Source of the DNA: a candidate division TM6 bacterium UASB124
GTDB lineage: Bacteria > Dependentiae > Babeliae > Babeliales > RVW-14
NCBI GenBank assembly: GCA_001468855.1
Contig: LDIV01000004.1
Location: 93,054 to 148,350, forward strand
Length of the DNA: 55,297 bases
Reading direction: 5' to 3'
The translations under genes were made by a program, and so were the position numbers. The stretch's first letter is position 1, and every line of letters begins with the position of its first letter. This document shows, in pieces, positions 42,548 through 51,092 of the stretch. Under the pieces are notes generated by a model. It was given only the letters and a program-made list of their open reading frames with translations, was not told the origin of the DNA and did not search any database.

Positions 42548-43882
42548 TTATTCCTGCCGTAAAACTTGCGCTATTTCAATTTGTTTGGATCTACGTGATG
42601 GAATCCAAGTTGCTAAAAATCCAAGTAGCATTGTTGCAATAAATACTACAAAAAATATCTCAGGCTCCATGCGTGCCGGCAGATAGGAGACGTAGTAAAC
42701 ATCGGGAAGCTCAATGAATGGATACTTTTCCAACTGATATCCGGCTAAAGCGGCCAATCCCAACCCGATTGTTGAAGCTGTCAGTGTTATTCCAACTCCA
42801 AGATGTAAAAATATACTGCGTACGCAATTGTCCGACATTCCCATTGCTTTAAATATAGCAATATCTCTTCGCTTTTGTTGAATCTGCATAAAAAGCAGTG
42901 AAACCATGTTCATGCTTGCAACAAGAGAGATCAGTACGAGGATAAAAAACATTACATATTTTTCTAATTTTAACGATGAAACTAGAGCAGGATAAAGATC
43001 TTTCCAAGAATTGATTTGTAGGTGTGGGAGTCGTTTTTGTAGTTTTGCGATTACGGCTGCTTCTTCAGGATTGGTTATGAAGAAATTTTTAATTTTGAAT
43101 TTGATCTCAGCCCAAAATTCAAACCAAAAATCAGATGAGAATATTGAGTATTTCAGATATTTTTTTTCATGATGGTGTAATTTTACTGTAATTTGATCAA
43201 CGCCATTTTCATTAAAAAGTTTATTCATATGATTGATATTGCAGAATGCGATATTACTATCATATTCATCGAGCCCAATTTTAAAAATTCCACCTACTAC
43301 AAATGTGTGTTTATTGAAAAAAAGTTTATGTTTGCTTGCAGGTTCCGGAATCATTAAATTGACCTCATCACCAATATGAAGATTGTATAGTTTTGCGGTT
43401 TTGTAGCCAATAAGCAGTTCGTTTTCAGCCATATTCAAAATAAGATTTGTTGCAGTATTTTTGTTAAGATTTTTTGGATAAATAATTTTTTCCGGTAGAG
43501 TTGTGACTTTCCCTTCGTTTTGATTGTCAATGCCCTCTAAAAATATAACAGATTGTTTTTTATTGTGATCTATCAAGACTTGTTTAATTGCACGTGCACT
43601 GACACCTTGAATGTCTTGTTTGAATTCTGTTAAAAGTAAATTCCTTATTCCATCATAGTCAAGTCTATTTCCTTGGCTTGATATGATAATTTGTGAATTT
43701 ATCCCCTGCATTTTTTCATGTATAACTTTTTCAAATCCATTTGTAATAATTAGAGTAAGCATTAATGAAAAAGTTCCGATTAGGATTCCTAAAAAGCAAA
43801 TTTTAATCATGAATGCTATGTTTTTGTCTTTGCCTTTGAACCATAGATAACGCCAAGCCAAATATGTTGATAAAAAATTCAT
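42548..43882 (-). CDS. LolC/LolE-family ABC transporter permease
   Basis: A 444-residue FtsX-fold permease. N-terminal helix (ICFLGILIGTFSLMLTLIITNGF in part), large periplasmic domain (about 50-300), and three C-terminal helices, with the first carrying AS-MNMVSLLFMQIQQKRRDIAIFKAMG in part, a LolC/E hallmark. It ends on the family motif WIPSRRSKQIEIAQVLR. LolCDE extracts lipoproteins from the inner membrane; with one LolC/E-type gene it could form a homodimer (LolF-like). No LolD ATPase lies next to it. The start ATG is the family start. Confidence 0.9.
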   Translation of the reverse strand: MNFLSTYLAWRYLWFKGKDKNIAFMIKICFLGILIGTFSLMLTLIITNGFEKVIHEKMQGINSQIIISSQGNRLDYDGIRNLLLTEFKQDIQGVSARAIKQVLIDHNKKQSVIFLEGIDNQNEGKVTTLPEKIIYPKNLNKNTATNLILNMAENELLIGYKTAKLYNLHIGDEVNLMIPEPASKHKLFFNKHTFVVGGIFKIGLDEYDSNIAFCNINHMNKLFNENGVDQITVKLHHHEKKYLKYSIFSSDFWFEFWAEIKFKIKNFFITNPEEAAVIAKLQKRLPHLQINSWKDLYPALVSSLKLEKYVMFFILVLISLVASMNMVSLLFMQIQQKRRDIAIFKAMGMSDNCVRSIFLHLGVGITLTASTIGLGLAALAGYQLEKYPFIELPDVYYVSYLPARMEPEIFFVVFIATMLLGFLATWIPSRRSKQIEIAQVLRQE

Positions 43883-44197
43883 ATTCGATCCAATGATATT
43901 TAATAATGAAATTTAATATATATTTATATATATATTTTTATATATATTTTTTTTTATATATATATTTTTGAAAAATTATCTAAAAACATCGTCTGTTACT
44001 TAGCGTATATAAAGTTTATTAAAAAGTAGAGATTTAATTGAAATTTTTCACTGGAAACTGCTTAGAATAAGACATGCAAAAATACACAAAAAAATACACC
44101 CCAGTAAAAAAACACTAGGGATAAATGGATTTTAACCCAATTTATCACTAGTGCAAATATAGATCGAGATTGATTAAATTTTACTAAATAAAATTAA
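43883..44197. other. 315-bp intergenic region with TA repeats
   Basis: Contains TATATATTT tracts at 43917-43970 and the terminator of the CAIM gene at 44104-44153. No gene seen. Confidence 0.6.
44104..44153 (-). terminator. Rho-independent terminator of the CAIM gene
   Basis: On the minus strand CACTAGTGATAAATTGG pairs with CCATTTATCCCTAGTG (about 16 bp with small bulges) and is followed by seven T. Confidence 0.8.
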
Positions 44198-45328
44198 TTA
44201 CATTATTGCGCAGTGATGTTTTGCGGGTGCAGCATGTGCTTGCTGGTGTTGATCCTGAGCGGCTGGCGCTACAGGTGCCGCAGGTGCTTGTTGGGGCGCC
44301 TGAGTGTCTGGGGCTTCTTGTACTGCAGGAGCTTCTTCAGCATGGCCTCTTTTGCCGTTAATGTGATGCCAGAAATATTGAACTACAGGATTTTGGGCTA
44401 TTTGTAAGCAAATTGGATATGCTTGACTTGTTGCTAAAACCGTTACTGTTGTTCCAATTCCCGCTGTAACTATTCCTTGGAGTAAATACAAAGGGACTCC
44501 TGTTGCAGCTGCAACAAATAAAAGTAATGTTGTTGGGGCTCCGTTTGTTCTTCTAATAAGTTGATCTATATGTCTATGAAGTTCTTGAACAGCGGCTGCA
44601 GATCTTTCGGATTCAGTTCTTACGCGTTCATCAAGCTGAGTAAGTTGTTGACCAATTTCAGTCGTGCGTTGGGTTAGGCCTGCTAATTTTTGATTTATCT
44701 CGGTAACATCTTTACTAACGGCTAAAATAAGAACATTGTTTTGTTGTGTTGCATCTTCAAGTCTTGCTAATTGACACCATGCTGCTACTTGATCAGTAGA
44801 TATTTTTTCGATTCCTGCTTCAACTCTGGTTAATCCTGATTTTAAATTTTTTTGGCTTGTCTTTATTCCCATTTGTCCTTGGAGTAGATCTTCGAGTTTT
44901 AACTCTATTACTTGTAATTGTTCTCCTAGGACTCCTAGGATAGGTTCAAGTGCTTGTCGCAACGAAGCGGTTAATTCAGATTCCTCCATATTTTGTTCTA
45001 GTTTGATCGCTAAGGATCCTGTCGGTGCTGCTGCCAATAACGCTGTGCTTTCAGGATCTTGTGTGACTTGTTCCTGAATTTGTATTTGTCTGGCAAGTCT
45101 TCCTATTAATGCAAAGTTAGACTCAGTTTCTTGCTGATCATCAACAATGACTGTGGCTTCTTCACTTTTCCGACGTTTTTCAGGTTGGACACTAGGGGTT
45201 GGTTTGCCATCGACAGTATGACGTTTTTTTGATTCTTCTTCTTCTTTTCGTTCCATGCCAAATGCGTTTTCAGGAAACACTGAGGTGATTAAAAAAAATG
45301 CAGAAACAACTAATAAACTCTTTTTCAT
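44198..45328 (-). CDS. Exported coiled-coil protein ending in CaaX box CAIM
   Basis: A 376-residue protein of unknown family. Signal peptide to about residue 24, likely cut AFG|MER. Residues 25-80 are highly charged (KEEEESKKRH, KRRKSEE). Residues about 115-260 form a long coiled coil. Residues about 265-305 are hydrophobic (TTLLLFVAAATGVPLYLL) and may span or dip into a membrane. The tail is Ala/Pro/Gln/His-rich and ends HHCAIM, a consensus farnesyl-type CaaX box. AGGAGG lies 9 bases before the ATG; a strong terminator follows. Layout parallels the CSIQ protein at 25374. The host role is inference. Confidence 0.82.
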   Translation of the reverse strand: MKKSLLVVSAFFLITSVFPENAFGMERKEEEESKKRHTVDGKPTPSVQPEKRRKSEEATVIVDDQQETESNFALIGRLARQIQIQEQVTQDPESTALLAAAPTGSLAIKLEQNMEESELTASLRQALEPILGVLGEQLQVIELKLEDLLQGQMGIKTSQKNLKSGLTRVEAGIEKISTDQVAAWCQLARLEDATQQNNVLILAVSKDVTEINQKLAGLTQRTTEIGQQLTQLDERVRTESERSAAAVQELHRHIDQLIRRTNGAPTTLLLFVAAATGVPLYLLQGIVTAGIGTTVTVLATSQAYPICLQIAQNPVVQYFWHHINGKRGHAEEAPAVQEAPDTQAPQQAPAAPVAPAAQDQHQQAHAAPAKHHCAIM

Positions 45329-45424
45329 GATTATAACCTCCTATAATTAATTATTTAAATATTATTAATAATAGTGAATATTTTAGCAATATGCAAAAGG
45401 GTCAATAAGTTATAAATGTTTATT

Positions 45425-45484
45425 TGATTGTTTTTTATAAAAAACCCGATATTTTCCTGAAATATGGTCTAAAAGATTTTAGAC
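45425..45484 (-). terminator. Hairpins downstream of the dipeptidase gene
   Basis: GTCTAAAA / TTTTAGAC at 45467-45484, then ATATTT / AAATAT and, in minus-strand reading, CGGGTTTTTT. Probably the terminator of the ABC-2/dipeptidase operon. Confidence 0.45.
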
Positions 45485-45523
45485 TGAAAATTTAAATTCT
45501 AATTGTTCTATGAGATAGATTTA

Positions 45524-46153
45524 TTAATTCCCATATTTTTTACAAAGTTCTGCGAAAGAAATATCCTGAATAGGATATTTTCTCCAATTTTTGTAGTCAA
45601 AATGCCACCATTCACTAGAAATGCCTATAAAACCGTGTTTTTGCATAACAGATTCAAGTATTTTGCAGTTGCGTTTTGCTATTAGGTCTTTCATTTTTGT
45701 ATAATCACGGTTTGCTTGAGAAGAAAATTCGTCGAATTTTGACGGCATTTTTAGTTCTTGACCTGTTTTGATATCAATCAAAGTCAAATCGACGGCTGTT
45801 CCTCGGTTGTGCTTGGAGCCTTTGGCTGGATTTGCTACATATTTTTCATCTGGATATATGTTCCAGAATATCTTTTGTACTGAAAGAGGTCGGTATCCAT
45901 CAAATATTTTTAGTCCATAACCCATTAAGTTTAGTTCTTTTTGTACAGCATCAAGCGCTTTGGCTACCTCTTCTTCAATAAAACACCGTGCAGACGGATA
46001 AATAATTTTGCCTGTAAAATTATTTGCTGTTGCGTATCGAATATCTAGTTTAATTGAAGGATTTATTTTTTGTATCTCAACAAGATTTGCATTCAGAAAA
46101 TCTGTGTTAAGAAATAATAAAAAAAGTGTAACTAAACTTTTCCCAAAAGACAT
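45524..46153 (-). CDS. D-alanyl-D-alanine dipeptidase (VanX/DdpX, M15D)
   Basis: A 209-residue zinc peptidase with a signal peptide (to about residue 22, cut LNA|NLV). It has the VanX motif S-x-H-x-x-G-x-A-x-D as SKHNRGTAVD with ligands H115 and D122, the catalytic Glu and third His in EWWHFD (E181, H184), and the R-P of DGYRPL (R88) that stabilises the transition state. It splits D-Ala-D-Ala, in the periplasm if exported, allowing recycling of wall peptides. It overlaps the end of the ABC-2 permease gene, so it is part of that operon; this pairing is unusual and suggests the transporter has a cell-wall link. Confidence 0.93.
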   Translation of the reverse strand: MSFGKSLVTLFLLFLNTDFLNANLVEIQKINPSIKLDIRYATANNFTGKIIYPSARCFIEEEVAKALDAVQKELNLMGYGLKIFDGYRPLSVQKIFWNIYPDEKYVANPAKGSKHNRGTAVDLTLIDIKTGQELKMPSKFDEFSSQANRDYTKMKDLIAKRNCKILESVMQKHGFIGISSEWWHFDYKNWRKYPIQDISFAELCKKYGN

Positions 46154-46953
46154 TAGCTTTCCAGTTCAAGTCTGGTTAATCCAATGTTTTTTCGTCGTTT
46201 GAACATTATCATGAAAAGTGCGATAGCTAGTGTAAAATAAATTAAATTCAGTCCCATGCTTTTTAGTAAAGCTAAATTTATACTTTGTCCATTTTTAATA
46301 TACTGAGTTAGACCGTCAAAGATATAAAACATAGGTAACCACGATGCTATTTTTTGGCAGTATACCGGAAGAATGGCAACTGAGTAAAAAACGCCACTGA
46401 AAGGAAGAAAAAGCCAAGGAACAGTGTGAATGCTGGATGATGATTTTTTACCAAAAACGATTACCAAAGAGAGCATAAAAATTCCAAGCGTCCAGCTTGA
46501 TATTAGTAAAGAAATTATTGCAGGGATTAAAACAAGTCCTGATGAAAAGACATTAAATTTAAAGAAAAATCCTATGCATATGAATCCCATTAAAAAGCTT
46601 ATTCCTGAAGAGGCGGCAGCCACAATAATTTGGGAAGCGATCCATTCGGCAGTTGTGATTGGAGTTGCCATAAGACCCACAAAACTTAGGTCAGATAGAT
46701 CTTTTAAAAGGGTTGATGCCAGACTTACAGCTCCTCTAGCAAAAACGTAACAAACTGCCAAATTTGTAAGAATGCATATTGTTGCAATATTTAATGAGCT
46801 GTCTCCTTGTCTGTTCATTGATTGAACCAAAAAGCCAAAAATTACCACATCCATTAAAACCCAGTAAAGATGGCTTGTTAATTCAAACGGATTTTTCATT
46901 AAAAGCAAATGGCGCATAACAACGGCAAAAACACGTTTAATTTTGAAATTCAT
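46153..46953 (-). CDS. ABC-2 type transporter permease
   Basis: About 266 residues with six membrane helices (for example VLMDVVIFGFLVQS and FLPFSGVFYSVAILPVYCQK), the ABC-2 permease pattern. I prefer the ATG at 46953, preceded by AAAGGATCAATTAGT, rather than the longer frame to 46977. Pairs with the ATPase 30 bp upstream. Substrate unknown; such systems export drugs, polysaccharide or lipids. Confidence 0.85.
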   Translation of the reverse strand: MNFKIKRVFAVVMRHLLLMKNPFELTSHLYWVLMDVVIFGFLVQSMNRQGDSSLNIATICILTNLAVCYVFARGAVSLASTLLKDLSDLSFVGLMATPITTAEWIASQIIVAAASSGISFLMGFICIGFFFKFNVFSSGLVLIPAIISLLISSWTLGIFMLSLVIVFGKKSSSSIHTVPWLFLPFSGVFYSVAILPVYCQKIASWLPMFYIFDGLTQYIKNGQSINLALLKSMGLNLIYFTLAIALFMIMFKRRKNIGLTRLELES

Positions 46954-46982
46954 ACTAATTGATCCTTTAATAATCAACTGTT

Positions 46983-47924
46983 TTATACTAGTGTTAAAAA
47001 GTAATCTTCAAGTGTTGGTTTTTCAATTGATATCTGCGTGTAACTGACGTTTTTAGCCGCAAGGCCTGAAAGTAAATCAGAGATTTTGTGTTCATCGATT
47101 TTAAATTCAATATGTCTGTCATCGACCTTATGTTCGAGATTATTTTCTAGGGCATATGCAATTGTTCGTTTCATTCCATCTCCAATGATTAATTGAACAT
47201 GTGATATAGAAACAGTTGAAGCTAAATATTCTGGAGTGTTATCGGCGACAATTTTCCCGTCTTTTAAAACCAAAATTCTGTCGCATAGCTCTGCAACTTC
47301 CGGCATATTGTGGGATGTAAAAAGAATTGATACCCCATTTTTTTTGTTCTCAGTTTTTATAAAATCTCTGATTCTACAAGCACTTTCGGGATCAAGTGCT
47401 GCCGTCGGTTCATCAAGTAAAACAATTTTTGGATCAACAAGAAATGCTCGTGCAAGTAATACTGCCGTGGTTTGGCCGGCTGAAAGGGTGGTAACTTTTC
47501 GTTGGGATAAGTGTTTTAAGTTAAATAGATTTAAAAAAAGATCTATTTTATCTTTAAGTACGGACATGTTCATGTTGTAAAGCATTCCGTACATTAATAA
47601 AGCTTGTTGTACTGTCAGCGAACTTGGTAGTTTCATATATCCACTTGCGTATGAAATATCTTGCATTACGCTTCTGTCTTTTATAGGGTTTTTGCCGAAA
47701 AATTGTATTGATCCGGATGTTGGAGTTAATAAATTTAAAAGCATTTGTATTGTAGTTGTCTTCCCGGCTCCGTTTGGACCAAGAAAACCAAGGAATTCGC
47801 CTTTTTTTAGGACGAAAGAAACATCATTTACAGCAGTAAATCCGCTTTTCTTGTTTTGAAAGAAAAATTTTTCTGAGTGAAAAGTTTTGGTTAAATTTTT
47901 GACTTCGAGTGGATGAATTTGCAT
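46983..47924 (-). CDS. ABC-2 type transporter ATPase
   Basis: A 313-residue ABC ATPase with Walker A GPNGAGKTTT, signature TLSAGQ, Walker B KIVLLDEPTAALD and the switch His in TSHNM. The C-terminal 80 residues form the small domain common in CcmA/NodI-type ATPases of ABC-2 exporters (ending EDYFLTLV). First gene of a three-gene operon with permease and D-Ala-D-Ala dipeptidase. Confidence 0.93.
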   Translation of the reverse strand: MQIHPLEVKNLTKTFHSEKFFFQNKKSGFTAVNDVSFVLKKGEFLGFLGPNGAGKTTTIQMLLNLLTPTSGSIQFFGKNPIKDRSVMQDISYASGYMKLPSSLTVQQALLMYGMLYNMNMSVLKDKIDLFLNLFNLKHLSQRKVTTLSAGQTTAVLLARAFLVDPKIVLLDEPTAALDPESACRIRDFIKTENKKNGVSILFTSHNMPEVAELCDRILVLKDGKIVADNTPEYLASTVSISHVQLIIGDGMKRTIAYALENNLEHKVDDRHIEFKIDEHKISDLLSGLAAKNVSYTQISIEKPTLEDYFLTLV

Positions 47925-48055
47925 GAGAATCCTCTTAAAATTAATTAATAAAAGAATATCATATAATGGCCCTTTTTACAAAAACTAAAAAATTTCGTAA
48001 GTTTATACAGAGATAAAAACGATCTTAAAACAAAGCATAAACTAAGTGGGGGGAT

Positions 48056-49015
48056 ATGAAATTTGCCAAAATAAGCACTTTTTTGCTTTTAATATTTAAG
48101 TCGCTAACTTCAATGGCGTATGATGAACGTCTTACTTGTAGATCACTTTATTTAATCGAATATAACAACGAAAATTTTTTAAAATTTCTTGAGCCAAGCA
48201 AAAAACCGGGGTTATTTTTTGCTTTTAACGATAATTATATCTGTTTTAAATGCAGCGAAGTAAATGATCCATGCTACCATTTTGAAAAAACACTGTTTTC
48301 AGATGATGATTATGGATCTTACAATTCTGCCATTCAGTTGTTACTCGAAAGAAATGGTGGAGAAATCTCGAGATTTTTTTCTGATGTAAGGCCAAAGTTA
48401 AAAGAGCCGCGATGGGTACAGATAGAGTCACATATTGAGGCCCCTGAGCAAGTTTATGCATGTGCTTTATATTCAGATGAAGAGCAAGAACGTCTTGAAG
48501 CTATTAAAATTATGGGTTGTAAGTTTAAAATACATCTTCAAGTAAAGCCCGAATATATTCTCTCTTTTATTAATCATTTCTCCAAACTTTTATACATTGA
48601 TTCTAGGTTGCATAGCATAAAATCATTTAAAGTAATTAATCCGGATTATTTTTCCCAAGAAGTGTTTCAAGAATATCCGATTATTGTTGTTTATATACCC
48701 ATTTTTTATGAAAGAGATCCGGTAAAAAGAAGTGAATTTTTGGACTCATTTATTGATGCAATTAATGATTGCTATGCTGAGGTTATTTCTATGATTGCTT
48801 GGACTCAAACTGAACCGCGATTTAATTATAAAATTAATGATCTTATTTATATAGCTGGAGGTGAGGGTTATATAAAAAAACTTTTTCAGCTTACGTTGAA
48901 AGATGAAAAGGATCAAGAAAAGGCGGCTAAATTTGCATCAAGAATTTCTTGTATATATACCTCTGATTTTAAATTTATCAGAGGCTTTGAGTATGTGCCC
49001 AAAAACCAGCGATAA
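48056..49015 (+). CDS. Exported protein of unknown function
   Basis: A 319-residue protein with a signal peptide (to about residue 21; the cut could be LTS|MAY or TSMA|YDE). The mature part is mixed alpha/beta, with a Cys pair (CFKCSEVNDPC) near residue 65 and no further membrane segments. No domain recognised. GTGGGGGG precedes the ATG. Ends in a basic C-terminus without CaaX. Single gene, convergent with the GNAT gene. Confidence 0.72.
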   Translation: MKFAKISTFLLLIFKSLTSMAYDERLTCRSLYLIEYNNENFLKFLEPSKKPGLFFAFNDNYICFKCSEVNDPCYHFEKTLFSDDDYGSYNSAIQLLLERNGGEISRFFSDVRPKLKEPRWVQIESHIEAPEQVYACALYSDEEQERLEAIKIMGCKFKIHLQVKPEYILSFINHFSKLLYIDSRLHSIKSFKVINPDYFSQEVFQEYPIIVVYIPIFYERDPVKRSEFLDSFIDAINDCYAEVISMIAWTQTEPRFNYKINDLIYIAGGEGYIKKLFQLTLKDEKDQEKAAKFASRISCIYTSDFKFIRGFEYVPKNQR

Positions 49016-49032
49016 TGCAGGCTTGTCTGGTC

Positions 49033-49554
49033 TTATAACAGTCTATCTAATTCCATATAAAATATTTCATTACCTTCAGGGTGTGTTACTTTTCGAACTT
49101 CTTTGAATCCCAATTTTTTAAAGCAGTGAACAGCCTGAAGATTTTCCGGTTGCGGATCGACTATGATTTTTTTGATTTCCGTTTTTTCCCATAAATCTTC
49201 AATAAACATTTTCATGAAAATTGTGCCGTACCCTTTTGCAAAATATTCAGGGTTTCCAATAAAAATGTCGATTCCAACTGTACTTTTTGGCTCATCGGAT
49301 ATTTCGTTTACCCAGCTGATGTCTACCATGCTTGTATAATAATATTGAATATAACCAATGGCATTGCCATCGACTTGCATAATAAATGGAAATATATAAT
49401 CGCATTCGATGTGTTGTCGGTATTTTTCTACAAATTCAGGCCATTGCGTGCCAACCTGCCACCACCAAGAAACATGAGGGTTTTGTACCCATTGGAACAT
49501 GGTCTGAAAATCATCTTCATTTAAAGGCCTGATGGAGTATTGTGAGTTTGTCAT
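49033..49554 (-). CDS. GNAT acetyltransferase, AAC(6')-like
   Basis: A 173-residue GNAT-fold enzyme. It has RPLNEDDF at the start, NPHVSWWW, GIDIFIGNPEYFAKGYGTIFMK with the acetyl-CoA pyrophosphate loop (motif A), and DPQPENLQAVHCFKKLGF with the C-terminal signature. The order and wording (VGID-F-IG, KGYGT, DP-P-N--A--C--K-GF) are those of aminoglycoside 6'-N-acetyltransferases and siderophore-type relatives. Natural substrate unknown; calling it a resistance gene would go beyond the sequence. Confidence 0.88.
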   Translation of the reverse strand: MTNSQYSIRPLNEDDFQTMFQWVQNPHVSWWWQVGTQWPEFVEKYRQHIECDYIFPFIMQVDGNAIGYIQYYYTSMVDISWVNEISDEPKSTVGIDIFIGNPEYFAKGYGTIFMKMFIEDLWEKTEIKKIIVDPQPENLQAVHCFKKLGFKEVRKVTHPEGNEIFYMELDRLL

Positions 49555-49696
49555 AATATCTCAATGCTCTTATTTTACTTTTTTTATATATTTTTATCTG
49601 TGAGGGTTAACTTTTTGAATAAATATTATATTTAAGTATATTTTATATTAGGGATAAATCAAAGAGAGGCCTGTTTTAATTCAGTGTGAAAGTATT

Positions 49697-50230
49697 ATGA
49701 AAATCACTGATGAAAGAATAACAATTGTTCCATATAATCCTTTGTGGCCAAAGCTGTTTGAGCAAGAGACTGAGAATATTAAAAAAGTTTTTTCTGCTTC
49801 TCGATTGGTTGCCATCCAGCATTATGGGAGTACTTCCATATTGGGCATGAAAGCTAAACCGGTTGTTGATATTTTAGTAGGGGTCTCTGAATTTTATATT
49901 ACTGAACAAGAAAAAAGCGATCTGCAAGCATTCGGCTACTTTTACATTGAAAATGCTTGGACTAATCAAAGGTTTTATTTCAGAAAAAGATGTAACCAGA
50001 GTTTTAATCTTGCAGTTGTTATGTACAACGGTGATTTGTGGCGTAATAATTTGATGGTCAGGGATTTTCTTCGCTCTAATCCTGACGAGGCAAAAAAGTA
50101 TATTCAAATAAAAGAAGAAGCAATAAATTGTGGACATACAACGCTGTTTGCTTATTCAGAGTTTAAGTATACTTTTGTTGTTACACTTATAGAAAAGGCA
50201 AAAAATTGGGGCGGTAAAAATTTAGGATAA
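49697..50230 (+). CDS. GrpB-family (UPF0157) nucleotidyltransferase-fold protein
   Basis: A 177-residue protein with IVPYNPLWPKLFEQE, HYGSTSILGMKAKPVVDILVGV, the GrpB hallmark (G-S-T-x---G---KP--DI), and the late basic region RDFLRSNPDEAKKY. The G-S-x-x-D pattern is that of nucleotidyltransferase folds. Function is not established; it is often fused to or near CoA kinase or GNAT genes, and a GNAT gene is indeed next to it. The following PHP gene starts 12 bp later. Confidence 0.92.
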   Translation: MKITDERITIVPYNPLWPKLFEQETENIKKVFSASRLVAIQHYGSTSILGMKAKPVVDILVGVSEFYITEQEKSDLQAFGYFYIENAWTNQRFYFRKRCNQSFNLAVVMYNGDLWRNNLMVRDFLRSNPDEAKKYIQIKEEAINCGHTTLFAYSEFKYTFVVTLIEKAKNWGGKNLG

Positions 50231-50242
50231 GAAAGTTTCATT

Positions 50243-51082
50243 ATGAATTCTATTAATAACTTAAAATCGATTGTTGATTGTCACACACATTCTTCTTTCT
50301 CGATTGATAGTCAGATGCCGTTTAAAGATGGCGTTTTGAGTGCAATAAATGCGGGGTTGGGTGGACTGATTTTTACAGATCACCTTGATCTTGACTATCC
50401 AAAATCAGAAAATGGCGAGTCTAAATATGAATATACATTTGATTTTGCCGCACGTTCAAAATTTTTGGATAACATACGAAATGAATTTGGAACGAGCGTT
50501 AAGATTTTAAAAGGGCTTGAGCTTGGTTTTCAGCCTCAAATTATTGAACAGGCAAACGAGATTGTCAAAAATTACGATTTCGATTTTGTAATTCTTTCTG
50601 TCCATGTTGTAGATAGAATTGACCTGTGCCACAAGGCCTTTCATGAAGGTCAGCCAAAAGAAAAAGTGTTTACCAGATATTTGCAAGCCATTTACGAATC
50701 AGTAGATAAGTTTGATGATTTTGATGTTGTCGGCCACATTGGGTATATTTGTCGGTATGTGTCTTATCCAGACAAGTCATTAAAATACGCTGATTACAGC
50801 GATATTTTAGATATGATATTTAAAAAAGTTATTCAGAAGGGCAAGGGAATAGAAGTTAACACCGCAGGTTATTTTTATAAACTTGGTTTTACTCATCCTG
50901 ACTTTGACTCTATTGCCAGATATAAAGAGCTTGGGGGAGAGATAATCACAATCGGTTCTGATTCTCACGATGCAAGCAGAATTGGCGAGAATTTTGGGCT
51001 TGTTGTAAAACAACTGTCAGAAATTGGTTTTAAATATGTAACTTATTTTGAAAATCGCAAACCGGTGTTTGTAAAAATTTAG
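50243..51082 (+). CDS. PHP-domain phosphatase, histidinol-phosphatase (HisJ)-like
   Basis: A 279-residue PHP-family enzyme. Metal ligands are visible: H14 and H16 in DCHTHSSFS, D/H in FTDHLD, E in KGLELG, H in LSVHVVD and VGHIG, and the GSDSHD near the C-terminus. This set matches HisK/HisJ histidinol phosphatases. No other histidine genes are present, so another phosphoester may be the true substrate. Forms a short operon with the GrpB-like gene. Confidence 0.9.
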   Translation: MNSINNLKSIVDCHTHSSFSIDSQMPFKDGVLSAINAGLGGLIFTDHLDLDYPKSENGESKYEYTFDFAARSKFLDNIRNEFGTSVKILKGLELGFQPQIIEQANEIVKNYDFDFVILSVHVVDRIDLCHKAFHEGQPKEKVFTRYLQAIYESVDKFDDFDVVGHIGYICRYVSYPDKSLKYADYSDILDMIFKKVIQKGKGIEVNTAGYFYKLGFTHPDFDSIARYKELGGEIITIGSDSHDASRIGENFGLVVKQLSEIGFKYVTYFENRKPVFVKI

Positions 51083-51092
51083 GCTTCTAAAT

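Noticed and set aside
43917..43970. TATATATTT tracts as a regulated repeat
   Set aside because: Simple low-complexity AT sequence before lolC/E-like gene; no clear unit or spacing.
49033..49554. Calling the GNAT enzyme an aminoglycoside resistance gene
   Set aside because: Motifs fit AAC(6')-like enzymes, but the substrate cannot be read from sequence and relatives act on other amines.
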